A DNA stretch of 5,925 bases from Pseudomonadota bacterium (lineage in GTDB: Bacteria > Pseudomonadota > Alphaproteobacteria > Rhizobiales > Xanthobacteraceae): assembly GCA_023387555.1 (NCBI GenBank), contig JAEWHY010000171.1, positions 1-5,925 on the forward strand. The letters run 5' to 3'. The notes under the pieces are model-generated. The model ran no database searches and had not been told where the DNA came from. It saw only the letters and a list, made by a program, of their open reading frames with translations. Made by a program: the position numbers and the translations under genes. Numbering within the stretch: position 1 is the stretch's first letter; the number at the start of each line of letters is the position of its first letter. Of the stretch, positions 1 to 5,355 are shown piece after piece.

Positions 1-1
1 G

Positions 2-1102
2 ATCGAGGTCGCCGGCCGTCCGACCGAGCAGGAGGTGCAGGCGCTGGCCAGCCGGCACCGGCTGAACCGCGAGGAGTCCCAGGTCTTCAGCCTCAGCGGC
101 ACCACGATGTTCCGCTGGACCATTCCCGACGGCCGCAACGTCGCCACCGTGATCCGTGAACTCGAGGCGGATGCCCGCATCCTGTCGGTGCAGCCGAACT
201 ATCGGTTCATGCTGCAGCAATCCAGCACCGGCGAGGGCATCCAATACGCCGCCGAGAAGCTGCGGCTGCAGAATGCGCATACGCTGGCGCGGGGCAATCG
301 CGTGCTGGTGGCGGTGATCGATTCCGGGATCGATCCCGATCATCCCGAACTGCAAGGCACCATCGCCGACATGTTCGATCCGGCCGGTGGCGATGGGTCG
401 CCGCATTCGCATGGCACCAGCATCGCCGGCGCGATCGTTGCGCAAGCCAGGCTGACCGGCGTCGCGCCGCGTGCGCGGATCCTTGCGGTTCGTGCGTTCG
501 ATCCGGCCGCTGCAAGTGCGGAAGGGACCACCTTCAACATCCTGAAGGGGCTCGAGTGGGCGACGCAGAAAGGCGCGCGCGTCATCAACATGAGTTTTGC
601 CGGTCCGCAGGATCCGATCCTCGCGCGGATGCTGACCGCGGCCGGCAAGCGCGGCATCGTGCTGATCGCGGCTGCCGGCAACGCAGGGCCGAAATCGCCA
701 CCGCTGTTTCCCGCCTCCGATCCGAATGTGATCGCCGTGACCGCCACCGACGCCCAGGACCGGCTGTTCCAGGGCTCCAATCGCGGTCATCACGTTGCGG
801 TCGCCGCGCCCGGCGTGCGGCTGCTGCTGCCGACACCGGGTGGCAACTATGACATAACGACGGGGACCTCGTTTGCGGCCGCGCATGTCAGCGGTATCGC
901 GGCGCTGATCCTGGAGCGCGAGCCCGGCCTTTCGCCGGATTCGGTTCGCCGGGTGCTGCTTTCGACGGCCCGCGACCTTGGGCCACGGGGCCGGGACAAG
1001 GATTTTGGTGCAGGTCTAGCGGATGCCTATGAGGCACTGCGATCGGTCGGCGACAGGTCCGACGCCATCGCGGGAAGCAACACCCAGGGCGACGGCCGCT
1101 AA
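2..1102 (+). CDS. S8 (subtilisin-like) serine peptidase, 5' end outside the window
   Basis: The reading frame is open from base 2 with no stop or credible start before it, so the N-terminus, including any signal peptide, is missing; 366 residues are visible. Residues about 1-72 look like a ferredoxin-like subtilase propeptide ending in the typical VQPNYRF. The catalytic domain follows at about 80-350. The triad is complete: Asp107 in VAVIDSG (bases 320-322), His137 in SHGTS (410-412) and Ser290 in TGTSFAA (869-871). The oxyanion Asn227 is in AAAGNAGP (680-682). In this family the propeptide folds the enzyme and is cleaved off; the mature protease acts outside the cytoplasm on proteins, substrate unknown. 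The C-terminus is a short polar tail without a membrane anchor or sorting domain. The nuclease gene follows after one codon in the same frame, which suggests co-transcription. The family call is firm. A GTG at 35 is an internal codon rather than the start, because the propeptide frame runs through it. Confidence 0.93.
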   Translation: MEVAGRPTEQEVQALASRHRLNREESQVFSLSGTTMFRWTIPDGRNVATVIRELEADARILSVQPNYRFMLQQSSTGEGIQYAAEKLRLQNAHTLARGNRVLVAVIDSGIDPDHPELQGTIADMFDPAGGDGSPHSHGTSIAGAIVAQARLTGVAPRARILAVRAFDPAAASAEGTTFNILKGLEWATQKGARVINMSFAGPQDPILARMLTAAGKRGIVLIAAAGNAGPKSPPLFPASDPNVIAVTATDAQDRLFQGSNRGHHVAVAAPGVRLLLPTPGGNYDITTGTSFAAAHVSGIAALILEREPGLSPDSVRRVLLSTARDLGPRGRDKDFGAGLADAYEALRSVGDRSDAIAGSNTQGDGR

Positions 1103-1105
1103 GAC

Positions 1106-1720
1106 TTGGTACCTTCGTTAGGACAAATTCGACGACTTGCGTCGCTCGGCATTTTCGTTGCCGTGGCGTTGACGCTGCCTGCGTCTGCGCAGATGGGACC
1201 GCAGCCGGTCCGTCTCGCCGATGGCGATTCATTCTCGCTCGGGCGGGAGCGCTACCGGCTGTACGGAATCGATGCGCCGGAACTGCACCAGCAATGCACC
1301 GATGCTGCGGGCCAGGAGTGGCCATGCGGCATACGGGCGCGGTCCGAATTACGCCGGATCATCGGTACCAGCCCCGTCCAGTGCCGCAAGATCTCCACCG
1401 ATCGTTACGATCGCCACGTCGCGATCTGTCACGTCAATGGCCGCGATATCGCCGGGGAAATGGTGCGCGCCGGTTTCGCCACCACGATCGAACGGCGCGG
1501 CAGCCAAAATCCCTACAAGGAGGCGGAGGCCGAGGCGCGCGCCGCAAAGCGCGGGGTCTGGGCGGGCCGCTTCGAGACACCGAGCGACTGGCGGCGCGCC
1601 AATCCGCGCGAACCTGCAACAGCACCATGGCCGGAATCGCCCCGCGACTGGCTCGAGCGCAAGATCGACGACCTGTGGCGGGCCCTGTCGGCATGGTTGC
1701 GGTCGCTGTTCGGCCGCTGA
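1106..1720 (+). CDS. Secreted thermonuclease-family (SNase-like) nuclease
   Basis: 204 residues. Residues 1-29 form a signal peptide: QIRR, a hydrophobic core, then a cleavage-like PASA before Gln29. The SNase domain covers about 34-155. By comparison with staphylococcal nuclease the active-site set is intact: Asp41 in DGDS, Arg51 in YRLYG, Asp56 and Glu59 in GIDAPE, and Arg103 in RYDRHVA. Members of this fold cut DNA and RNA with Ca2+; periplasmic or extracellular action is inferred from the signal peptide. Four cysteines (64, 74, 93, 108) lie in the exported domain and could form disulfides, which the staphylococcal enzyme lacks. A C-terminal stretch (about 182-204, rich in Trp, Leu, Arg) could be an amphipathic helix. 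The start is TTG 1106; it is the first possible start after the upstream TAA at 1100-1102 and the only one keeping the whole signal peptide. No clear Shine-Dalgarno is seen, so coupling to the protease gene is likely. Family confidence is high; the biological substrate is unknown. Confidence 0.9.
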   Translation: MVPSLGQIRRLASLGIFVAVALTLPASAQMGPQPVRLADGDSFSLGRERYRLYGIDAPELHQQCTDAAGQEWPCGIRARSELRRIIGTSPVQCRKISTDRYDRHVAICHVNGRDIAGEMVRAGFATTIERRGSQNPYKEAEAEARAAKRGVWAGRFETPSDWRRANPREPATAPWPESPRDWLERKIDDLWRALSAWLRSLFGR

Positions 1721-1791
1721 CCGCAATCGCGCCAGCGGTTTGAACCCAGGCCCGCCCTCCCGCGACCCATCCATGCACAGCGATTGCGGTC
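1695..1791 (+). repeat. Three-arm inverted repeat allowing two mutually exclusive hairpins
   Basis: Arm A GGTTGCGGTC (1695-1704), arm B GACCGCAATCGC (1719-1730) and arm C GCGATTGCGGTC (1780-1791). B pairs perfectly with C over 12 bp across a 49-base loop. B can instead pair with A over 10 bp, with one G-T wobble, across a 14-base loop. B begins in the stop codon of the nuclease gene, and A lies in its last codons, so translating ribosomes would mask A. Such competing pairings are typical of attenuators and 3'-end control elements, but no function is shown. They could also be the remains of a degenerate repeat. Confidence 0.5.
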
Positions 1792-1859
1792 CCGTTTCTA
1801 CGAGGCTGTCCAGCGTGTGATCGGTACATGCGCCCCTTCCACCCTGTGCCGGTCCGCTT

Positions 1860-1895
1860 GACCCGTCCGGCTTGTCCCCGCCGGGCGGGTCTTTT
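1860..1895 (+). terminator. Rho-independent terminator after the protease-nuclease unit
   Basis: A 12-bp GC-rich stem pairs 1860-1871 (GACCCGTCCGGC) with 1880-1891 (GCCGGGCGGGTC) with one G-T wobble and an 8-base loop (TTGTCCCC). It is followed directly by TTTT (1892-1895). It lies 139 bases after the nuclease stop and well before the next gene, so it most likely ends the protease-nuclease transcript and isolates the dihaem gene from it. Confidence 0.8.
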
Positions 1896-1946
1896 CCGTT
1901 GCTGGGCGCGAAATTTTTTCCGGGCTTAACGCTCAAAGGAATTGTG

Positions 1947-1976
1947 ATGAGGCGCGGGCGCGCCCTTGTTTTTTGA
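1947..1976 (+). other. Possible 9-residue leader ORF (MRRGRALVF)
   Basis: ATG at 1947 is preceded by AAAGGA (1935-1940) with a 6-base spacing, a good Shine-Dalgarno arrangement. The frame ends at TGA 1974-1976 after nine codons, three of them Arg. A small hairpin (1951-1964) lies inside it and its T-run covers the last codons. This layout resembles a leader peptide coupled to attenuation of the downstream gene. With so few codons chance is a serious alternative, and I do not recognise the peptide. Confidence 0.22.
1951..1974 (+). terminator. Weak terminator- or attenuator-like hairpin with T-run
   Basis: Stem GGCGC (1951-1955) pairs with GCGCC (1960-1964) around loop GGGC. It is followed by C and then TTGTTTTTT (1966-1974). 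The stem is short (5 bp) but entirely G/C, and the T-run is long. It lies 168 bases before the dihaem gene start. It could be a second terminator for upstream transcription or an attenuator for downstream transcription. The alternative pairing GGGCGCGCCC (1956-1965) is a plain palindrome. Confidence 0.35.
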
Positions 1977-2075
1977 TATCCAGCCTGCTGTTACACTCGC
2001 GGTAGTATTCAGGCAGATCGCCGCCCTTTTGGGAATGCATCACGTCGCCTTTTGCTTTGAACCTCCGTGCCCAGC

Positions 2076-2101
2076 GGAACACAAACTATCGACACGGCGT
2101 G
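2076..2101 (+). promoter_or_regulatory. Candidate EcfG-type (general stress sigma factor) promoter
   Basis: GGAAC at 2076-2080 is followed by 17 bases and then CGTG at 2098-2101. The alphaproteobacterial EcfG/RpoE2 consensus is GGAAC, 16-17 bases, CGTT, so the match is exact except for the last base. It would give a 5' leader of roughly 30-35 bases before ATG 2142, a sensible distance. If real, the dihaem protein belongs to the general stress regulon. One mismatch and a single site keep the confidence low. Confidence 0.35.
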
Positions 2102-2109
2102 TCACGCCG
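2095..2109. repeat. 15-bp palindrome overlapping the candidate promoter -10
   Basis: CGGCGTG (2095-2101), a central T, then CACGCCG (2103-2109) is a perfect inverted repeat, 33-47 bases upstream of the dihaem gene start. A one-base centre disfavours a full RNA hairpin but suits a dimeric DNA-binding regulator. It overlaps the CGTG of the candidate promoter, where a bound repressor would block transcription. No regulator family is recognised from it. Confidence 0.35.
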
Positions 2110-2130
2110 CGCGTCACAACGATTTGCAAT

Positions 2131-2136
2131 GGGAGA
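2131..2136 (+). promoter_or_regulatory. Ribosome binding site that fixes the start of the dihaem gene
   Basis: GGGAGA sits 5 bases before ATG 2142. This decides for 2142 over the in-frame upstream GTG at 2067. The latter would add 25 polar residues in front of a clear signal peptide, and its coding would run through the candidate promoter. Confidence 0.7.
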
Positions 2137-2141
2137 CCATT

Positions 2142-4445
2142 ATGAGCGGTCGTCAACGAGTAAGGAGCCCGATCCAGGGACTGGCTGTCGCCGCCGTTTT
2201 CGGCCTCGGCGTCTCCCTGGGCGGTACTGCGTCTGCCGCAACACCTCCGCCAAGCGACCCTGTCGCCAAGGCGGCTTTCGATGTTCTTGAGAAGCATTGT
2301 GCCCGCTGTCACCAGACCGGCCAGCTGAGCCAGAAGGACCTCGACGGCGTCGAGCACAAGCGCGAGAACGCCGCCAGCAACTTCGGCAACGTGCTGCAAC
2401 TGGACGAACTCGCGTCCAATCCGCATTACGTGCTGCCGGGCAACGCCAAGGCATCGCGGCTCTTCACGGAAATCATCAACGAGAAGATGCCGTATGACTG
2501 GGCGAACGGGCAGGGCAAGTTCGATCCGGTGTCCCCAGAAGAACTCGCCGCGCTTGAGACCTGGATCAACGGACTGAAGCGGTCCTGCGATCCGAAGTCC
2601 TATGTCAGCCACTCCGACATGATCGGGATGATCGCGGCCGATATCGAGCGCGAGCGAATCCAGCCTCGCCGCAAGGGCCTGCGCTACCTGACGCTCACGC
2701 ATCTGGCGAATGCCTGCACCGACGACAAGGCGATGAAGGTCTACCGTCAGGCGGTGGTCAAGCTGCTCAACAGCCTGAGCCGCTCGCCCGACGTGGTTCG
2801 CTTCGAGGCGATCGATCCGGGCGAAACCATCATCCGCATCAATCTCGACGAACTCGGCTGGAGCGCGGAGGACTGGGAGACCGTCCTGAAGGTCTATCCG
2901 TACAAGATGCAGCCGGACACCAGCTTCAAGAACCTCCTGGTCTCGGCCACCGACAGCAAGATGCCGTATGTGCGCGCCGACTGGTTCGCCTACACGGCCT
3001 CGCGCCCGGGACTCTACGAGAAGCTGCTCAAGCTGGCGCCGGACTTCAACCAGCTCGCCAAGGATGAAGGCGTCGATATCGAGGCCAACCTGAAGAAGTT
3101 CATCGCCCAGCGTGCCGGCTTCCAGGTGTCGGGCGTCAGCCGCAACAATCGCCTGATCGAGCGGCACCCCTCGAAGCACGGCTATTTCTGGACCTCGTAC
3201 GACTTCGCCGGCAACAAGGGCCGTCAGAACCTGTACGAACACCCGCTCGGCCCGAAAGGCCCCAACGCGTTCGAGCATGACGGCGGCGAGACCATCTTCA
3301 GCCTGCCGAACGGCTTCCAGGCCTATTACCTGAACACCGCGGACGGCAAGGCGCTGAGCACCGGCCCGACCAACATCGTGCAGGACAAGCGCGCCAAGGA
3401 CCTCGCGGTCACCAACGGCATCTCCTGCATGGGCTGTCACGAGTTCGGCATGATCAAGGCCAAGGACGAGATCCGCAAGATCGCGCTCTCCGGCCCCGGC
3501 GGTCGCGCCTTCTCGCGGGCGGAACTGCGTGAGATCGATGCGCTCTACATCGAGAATGAAAGGATGGATAAAGTCCTCGACGGCGATGCCAAGCGCTTCC
3601 AGGATGCGATGTATCGCGCCGGTCTCGATCCGAACCTCAATCTCAACGGCATCGAGATGATCACGTCGCTGTCCCAGCGTTACGAGCAGGACGTGGATCT
3701 CACCATGGCGGCGGCCGAACTCGGCATGACCAAGGATGAGTTCCAGCGCGTCACCAGCGGCGGTTTCAAGCCGGAGCTGATCCCGACCATCCGCCGCCTG
3801 CAGCAGAACTCGCTGCCGCGCGACCAGTTCGAAGGCAAGTATCGCCAGCTGGCCGAACTCGGTGACGAGGAGCCCATCGACGAAGGCGCCGCCGCCAACG
3901 AGGACAAGTCGGAAAAGGAGAAAGGCGTTGCCAAGGTCAAGACCGACGTGGACCTCGCTCTCACCTCCGACAAGGACGTCTACAAGCTCGGTGAAACCCC
4001 GGTCTTCACCGTCGTCTCCTCGAAGGATTGCTTCCTGACGCTGACCAATATCGACGAGAAGGATACGCTGACGGTCCTCCTGCCGAACAAGTTCCAGCAG
4101 GATAACAGGATCAAGGCCGGCGTTCCGGTCAGCTTCCCGGGTGCGAAGGCGCCGTTCATCTACAAGCTCGGCGACAAGGGCAAGGAAACGATCCAGGCGG
4201 TGTGCAGCGACAAGCCCGAGGTCGACGGTATCAAGAACGACTTCGACAAGGCCCCGCTGACGACGGTCAAGAACAACACCCGTTCGCTCGGCGAGCGTCT
4301 GCAGAAGCAGGGTCCGACCCGCAAGATCGTGGTCCTTCCGGCTCCGGGCGGAAAGGTCGCGGATGCCGGCGGCAAAGTTGTCGAACAGCCCAAGGCGTCC
4401 GGCAGCGACATCAAGCGGACCGCGATCAAGATCGACGTCCGCTGA
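2142..4445 (+). CDS. Exported dihaem c-type cytochrome-like protein with C-terminal DUF4384-like domain
   Basis: 767 residues. Residues 1-32 form a signal peptide (basic start, hydrophobic core, TASA before Ala33). Haem site 1 is Cys53-Ala-Arg-Cys56-His57 (bases 2298-2312); Met116 in EKMPYDW is a plausible distal ligand for a small class-I-like cytochrome domain of about 40-150. A long middle region (about 150-425) matches no named domain I know, though it resembles, from memory, large proteins of myxobacteria and planctomycetes. Haem site 2 is Cys429-Met-Gly-Cys432-His433 (3426-3440). Then come a mainly helical part (about 440-570), an acidic/Lys-rich linker (about 574-600) and a DUF4384-like beta domain (about 603-692: YKLGETPVFTV, FLTLTNID, LLPNKFQQDNRIKAG). 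Cys630 and Cys688 in that domain may pair, as may Cys150 and Cys192. Periplasmic electron transfer or haem-based catalysis is inferred; no partner is encoded nearby. ATG 2142 is chosen for its ribosome binding site and signal peptide. Terminators on both sides suggest a single-gene transcript. Confidence 0.85.
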   Translation: MSGRQRVRSPIQGLAVAAVFGLGVSLGGTASAATPPPSDPVAKAAFDVLEKHCARCHQTGQLSQKDLDGVEHKRENAASNFGNVLQLDELASNPHYVLPGNAKASRLFTEIINEKMPYDWANGQGKFDPVSPEELAALETWINGLKRSCDPKSYVSHSDMIGMIAADIERERIQPRRKGLRYLTLTHLANACTDDKAMKVYRQAVVKLLNSLSRSPDVVRFEAIDPGETIIRINLDELGWSAEDWETVLKVYPYKMQPDTSFKNLLVSATDSKMPYVRADWFAYTASRPGLYEKLLKLAPDFNQLAKDEGVDIEANLKKFIAQRAGFQVSGVSRNNRLIERHPSKHGYFWTSYDFAGNKGRQNLYEHPLGPKGPNAFEHDGGETIFSLPNGFQAYYLNTADGKALSTGPTNIVQDKRAKDLAVTNGISCMGCHEFGMIKAKDEIRKIALSGPGGRAFSRAELREIDALYIENERMDKVLDGDAKRFQDAMYRAGLDPNLNLNGIEMITSLSQRYEQDVDLTMAAAELGMTKDEFQRVTSGGFKPELIPTIRRLQQNSLPRDQFEGKYRQLAELGDEEPIDEGAAANEDKSEKEKGVAKVKTDVDLALTSDKDVYKLGETPVFTVVSSKDCFLTLTNIDEKDTLTVLLPNKFQQDNRIKAGVPVSFPGAKAPFIYKLGDKGKETIQAVCSDKPEVDGIKNDFDKAPLTTVKNNTRSLGERLQKQGPTRKIVVLPAPGGKVADAGGKVVEQPKASGSDIKRTAIKIDVR

Positions 4446-4461
4446 CCAGACTGGCGAAAAT

Positions 4462-4489
4462 GACGGCTGCCGCCCCGGCGGTAGCCGTC
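4462..4489 (+). repeat. Hairpin directly after the dihaem gene
   Basis: GACGGCTGCCGCC (4462-4474) pairs with GGCGGTAGCCGTC (4477-4489) over 13 bp with one G-T wobble; two bases separate the arms, so the innermost pair must open. It begins 16 bases past the stop codon and has no T-run. It precedes the main terminator and may protect the mRNA 3' end from exonucleases or form a double terminator with it. Confidence 0.6.
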
Positions 4490-4500
4490 CGGCGAGGGAA

Positions 4501-4534
4501 AAAGCCCGCCCGCGATTTTTCGCGGGCGGGCTTT
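4501..4534 (+). terminator. Strong rho-independent terminator of the dihaem gene
   Basis: AAAGCCCGCCCGCGA (4501-4515) and TCGCGGGCGGGCTTT (4520-4534) form a perfect 15-bp stem around a TTTT loop. The A-run on the 5' side (4499-4503) and the T-run at the 3' end make it usable in both directions. It separates the dihaem gene from the transport genes, which therefore need their own promoter in the remaining 65 bases or rely on read-through. I see no convincing promoter there. Confidence 0.85.
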
Positions 4535-4599
4535 ACCATTTCCGCGAGACGTGCAGTCATTGGCGCAGGGGCAGGGGACATTGGGCAGGCGTTGCGGGC

Positions 4600-5355
4600 A
4601 TGAGTGCTGAGATCATTCTCGAAACCCGGGATTTGACCAAGGAGTTCGCCGGTTTCATTGCCGTCAACGGCGTCAATCTGCAGGTCGAGCGCGGCACCAT
4701 CCACGCGCTGATCGGGCCGAATGGCGCCGGCAAGACCACCTGCTTCAACCTTCTGACCAAGTTCCTCAATCCGACCCGCGGGCAGATTCTCTACAAGGGC
4801 CGCGACATCACGATGATGCAGCCCGCCGATGTCGCTCGCCTCGGGGTGGTGCGGTCGTTCCAGATTTCGGCGGTGTTTCCGCACCTGACGGTGATGGAAA
4901 ATGTCCGCGTCGCCCTGCAGCGCAAGCGCGGCGGGTCGTTCGATTTCTGGCGCTCGCGGTCGGTCCTGAACGAATTCAACGATCGCGCCTTGTCGCTGAT
5001 CAACGACGTCGGACTGTCCGGCTTTGCCAATGTTCCGGCGGTCGAATTGCCCTATGGCCGCAAGCGCGCGCTGGAAATCGCCACGACGCTCGCGCTCGAT
5101 CCGGAAATGCTGCTGCTTGACGAGCCGACCGCCGGCATGGGCCACGAAGACATCGACCGCATCGCAGCGCTGATCAAGACGGTGTCCGCCGATCGCACCA
5201 CGCTGATGGTCGAGCACAATCTGTCGGTGGTCTCGAACCTGTCGCACAAGATTACGGTGCTGACGCGCGGTCGCATTCTCGCCGAAGGCGATTACGCCAC
5301 CGTGTCGAACAACCCGGATGTGCGCGAAGCCTATATGGGGACCGGTCATGCTTGA
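4600..5355 (+). CDS. livG: ABC transporter ATP-binding protein, LivG type
   Basis: 251 residues, the usual length for LivG-type (COG0411) ATPases. In order: Walker A GPNGAGKTT (39-47), Q-loop Gln88 in RSFQIS, signature motif LPYGRKRALEIA (150-161), Walker B LLLDEP (171-176) with catalytic Glu175, and H-loop His206 in MVEHN. The aromatic signature LPYG in place of LSGG and the Glu-His at the H-loop are characteristic of the hydrophobic amino acid uptake (HAAT) family. It powers import through LivH/LivM-type permeases with a periplasmic binding protein, acting at the inner face of the membrane. The substrate cannot be read from the ATPase: branched-chain amino acids are the default, but aromatic or other carboxylate substrates occur in alphaproteobacteria. 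ATG 4600 has a weak CAGG 10 bases upstream and gives the standard N-terminus; the frame open from 4363 is only an extension through the terminator. The gene symbol marks family type rather than proven orthology. Confidence 0.9.
   Translation: MSAEIILETRDLTKEFAGFIAVNGVNLQVERGTIHALIGPNGAGKTTCFNLLTKFLNPTRGQILYKGRDITMMQPADVARLGVVRSFQISAVFPHLTVMENVRVALQRKRGGSFDFWRSRSVLNEFNDRALSLINDVGLSGFANVPAVELPYGRKRALEIATTLALDPEMLLLDEPTAGMGHEDIDRIAALIKTVSADRTTLMVEHNLSVVSNLSHKITVLTRGRILAEGDYATVSNNPDVREAYMGTGHA

Larger units (their letters stand above)
1721..2141. other. 421-base intergenic region with several regulatory-looking structures
   Basis: No credible protein gene longer than about ten codons fits here. 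Frames crossing it on either strand lack a domain, a good start or neighbour logic. The contents in order are the 3' half of a three-arm repeat, an intrinsic terminator, a more AT-rich stretch (about 1911-1980), a possible tiny leader ORF with a hairpin and T-run, a candidate EcfG-type promoter, a 15-bp palindrome, and the ribosome binding site of the dihaem gene. I see no convincing sigma-70 promoter: weak -10-like hexamers such as TACACT (1992) and TAGTAT (2003) lack a -35 at proper spacing. A small RNA between 1900 and 2075 cannot be excluded. Confidence 0.6.

Noticed and set aside
1106..1195. Twin-arginine (Tat) export signal on the nuclease
   Set aside because: There is an Arg-Arg pair at residues 9-10, but the surrounding consensus (S/T-R-R-x-F-L-K) is not met, so ordinary Sec export is more likely.
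1737..1747. GGTTTGAACCC, resembling a tRNA T-arm
   Set aside because: No acceptor, D or anticodon stems can be placed around it; it is probably a chance near-palindrome inside the hairpin loop.
1221..1820. Alternative + strand frames over the nuclease gene
   Set aside because: They lack any motif and are low-complexity Arg/Ala/Pro-rich, while the 1106 frame has a signal peptide and a complete SNase active site.
2067..2141. N-terminal extension of the dihaem gene from GTG 2067
   Set aside because: It would put 25 polar residues before a normal signal peptide and ignore the good RBS at 2131-2136.
2040..3440. A 466-residue open frame on the - strand opposite the dihaem gene
   Set aside because: It mirrors the G/C-rich codon pattern of the + strand gene, has Val/Arg/Leu-rich composition without a recognisable domain, and the + strand gene here has a signal peptide, two haem motifs and an RBS.
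4565..4577. Direct repeat GCAGGG-GCAGGG as a ribosome binding site or operator for the livG-type gene
   Set aside because: It lies more than 20 bases from ATG 4600, too far for a Shine-Dalgarno, and is too short and simple to support an operator.
4363..4599. N-terminal extension of the livG-type gene
   Set aside because: The frame merely stays open through the end of the preceding gene and its terminator; LivG-type proteins begin close to the residue encoded at 4600.
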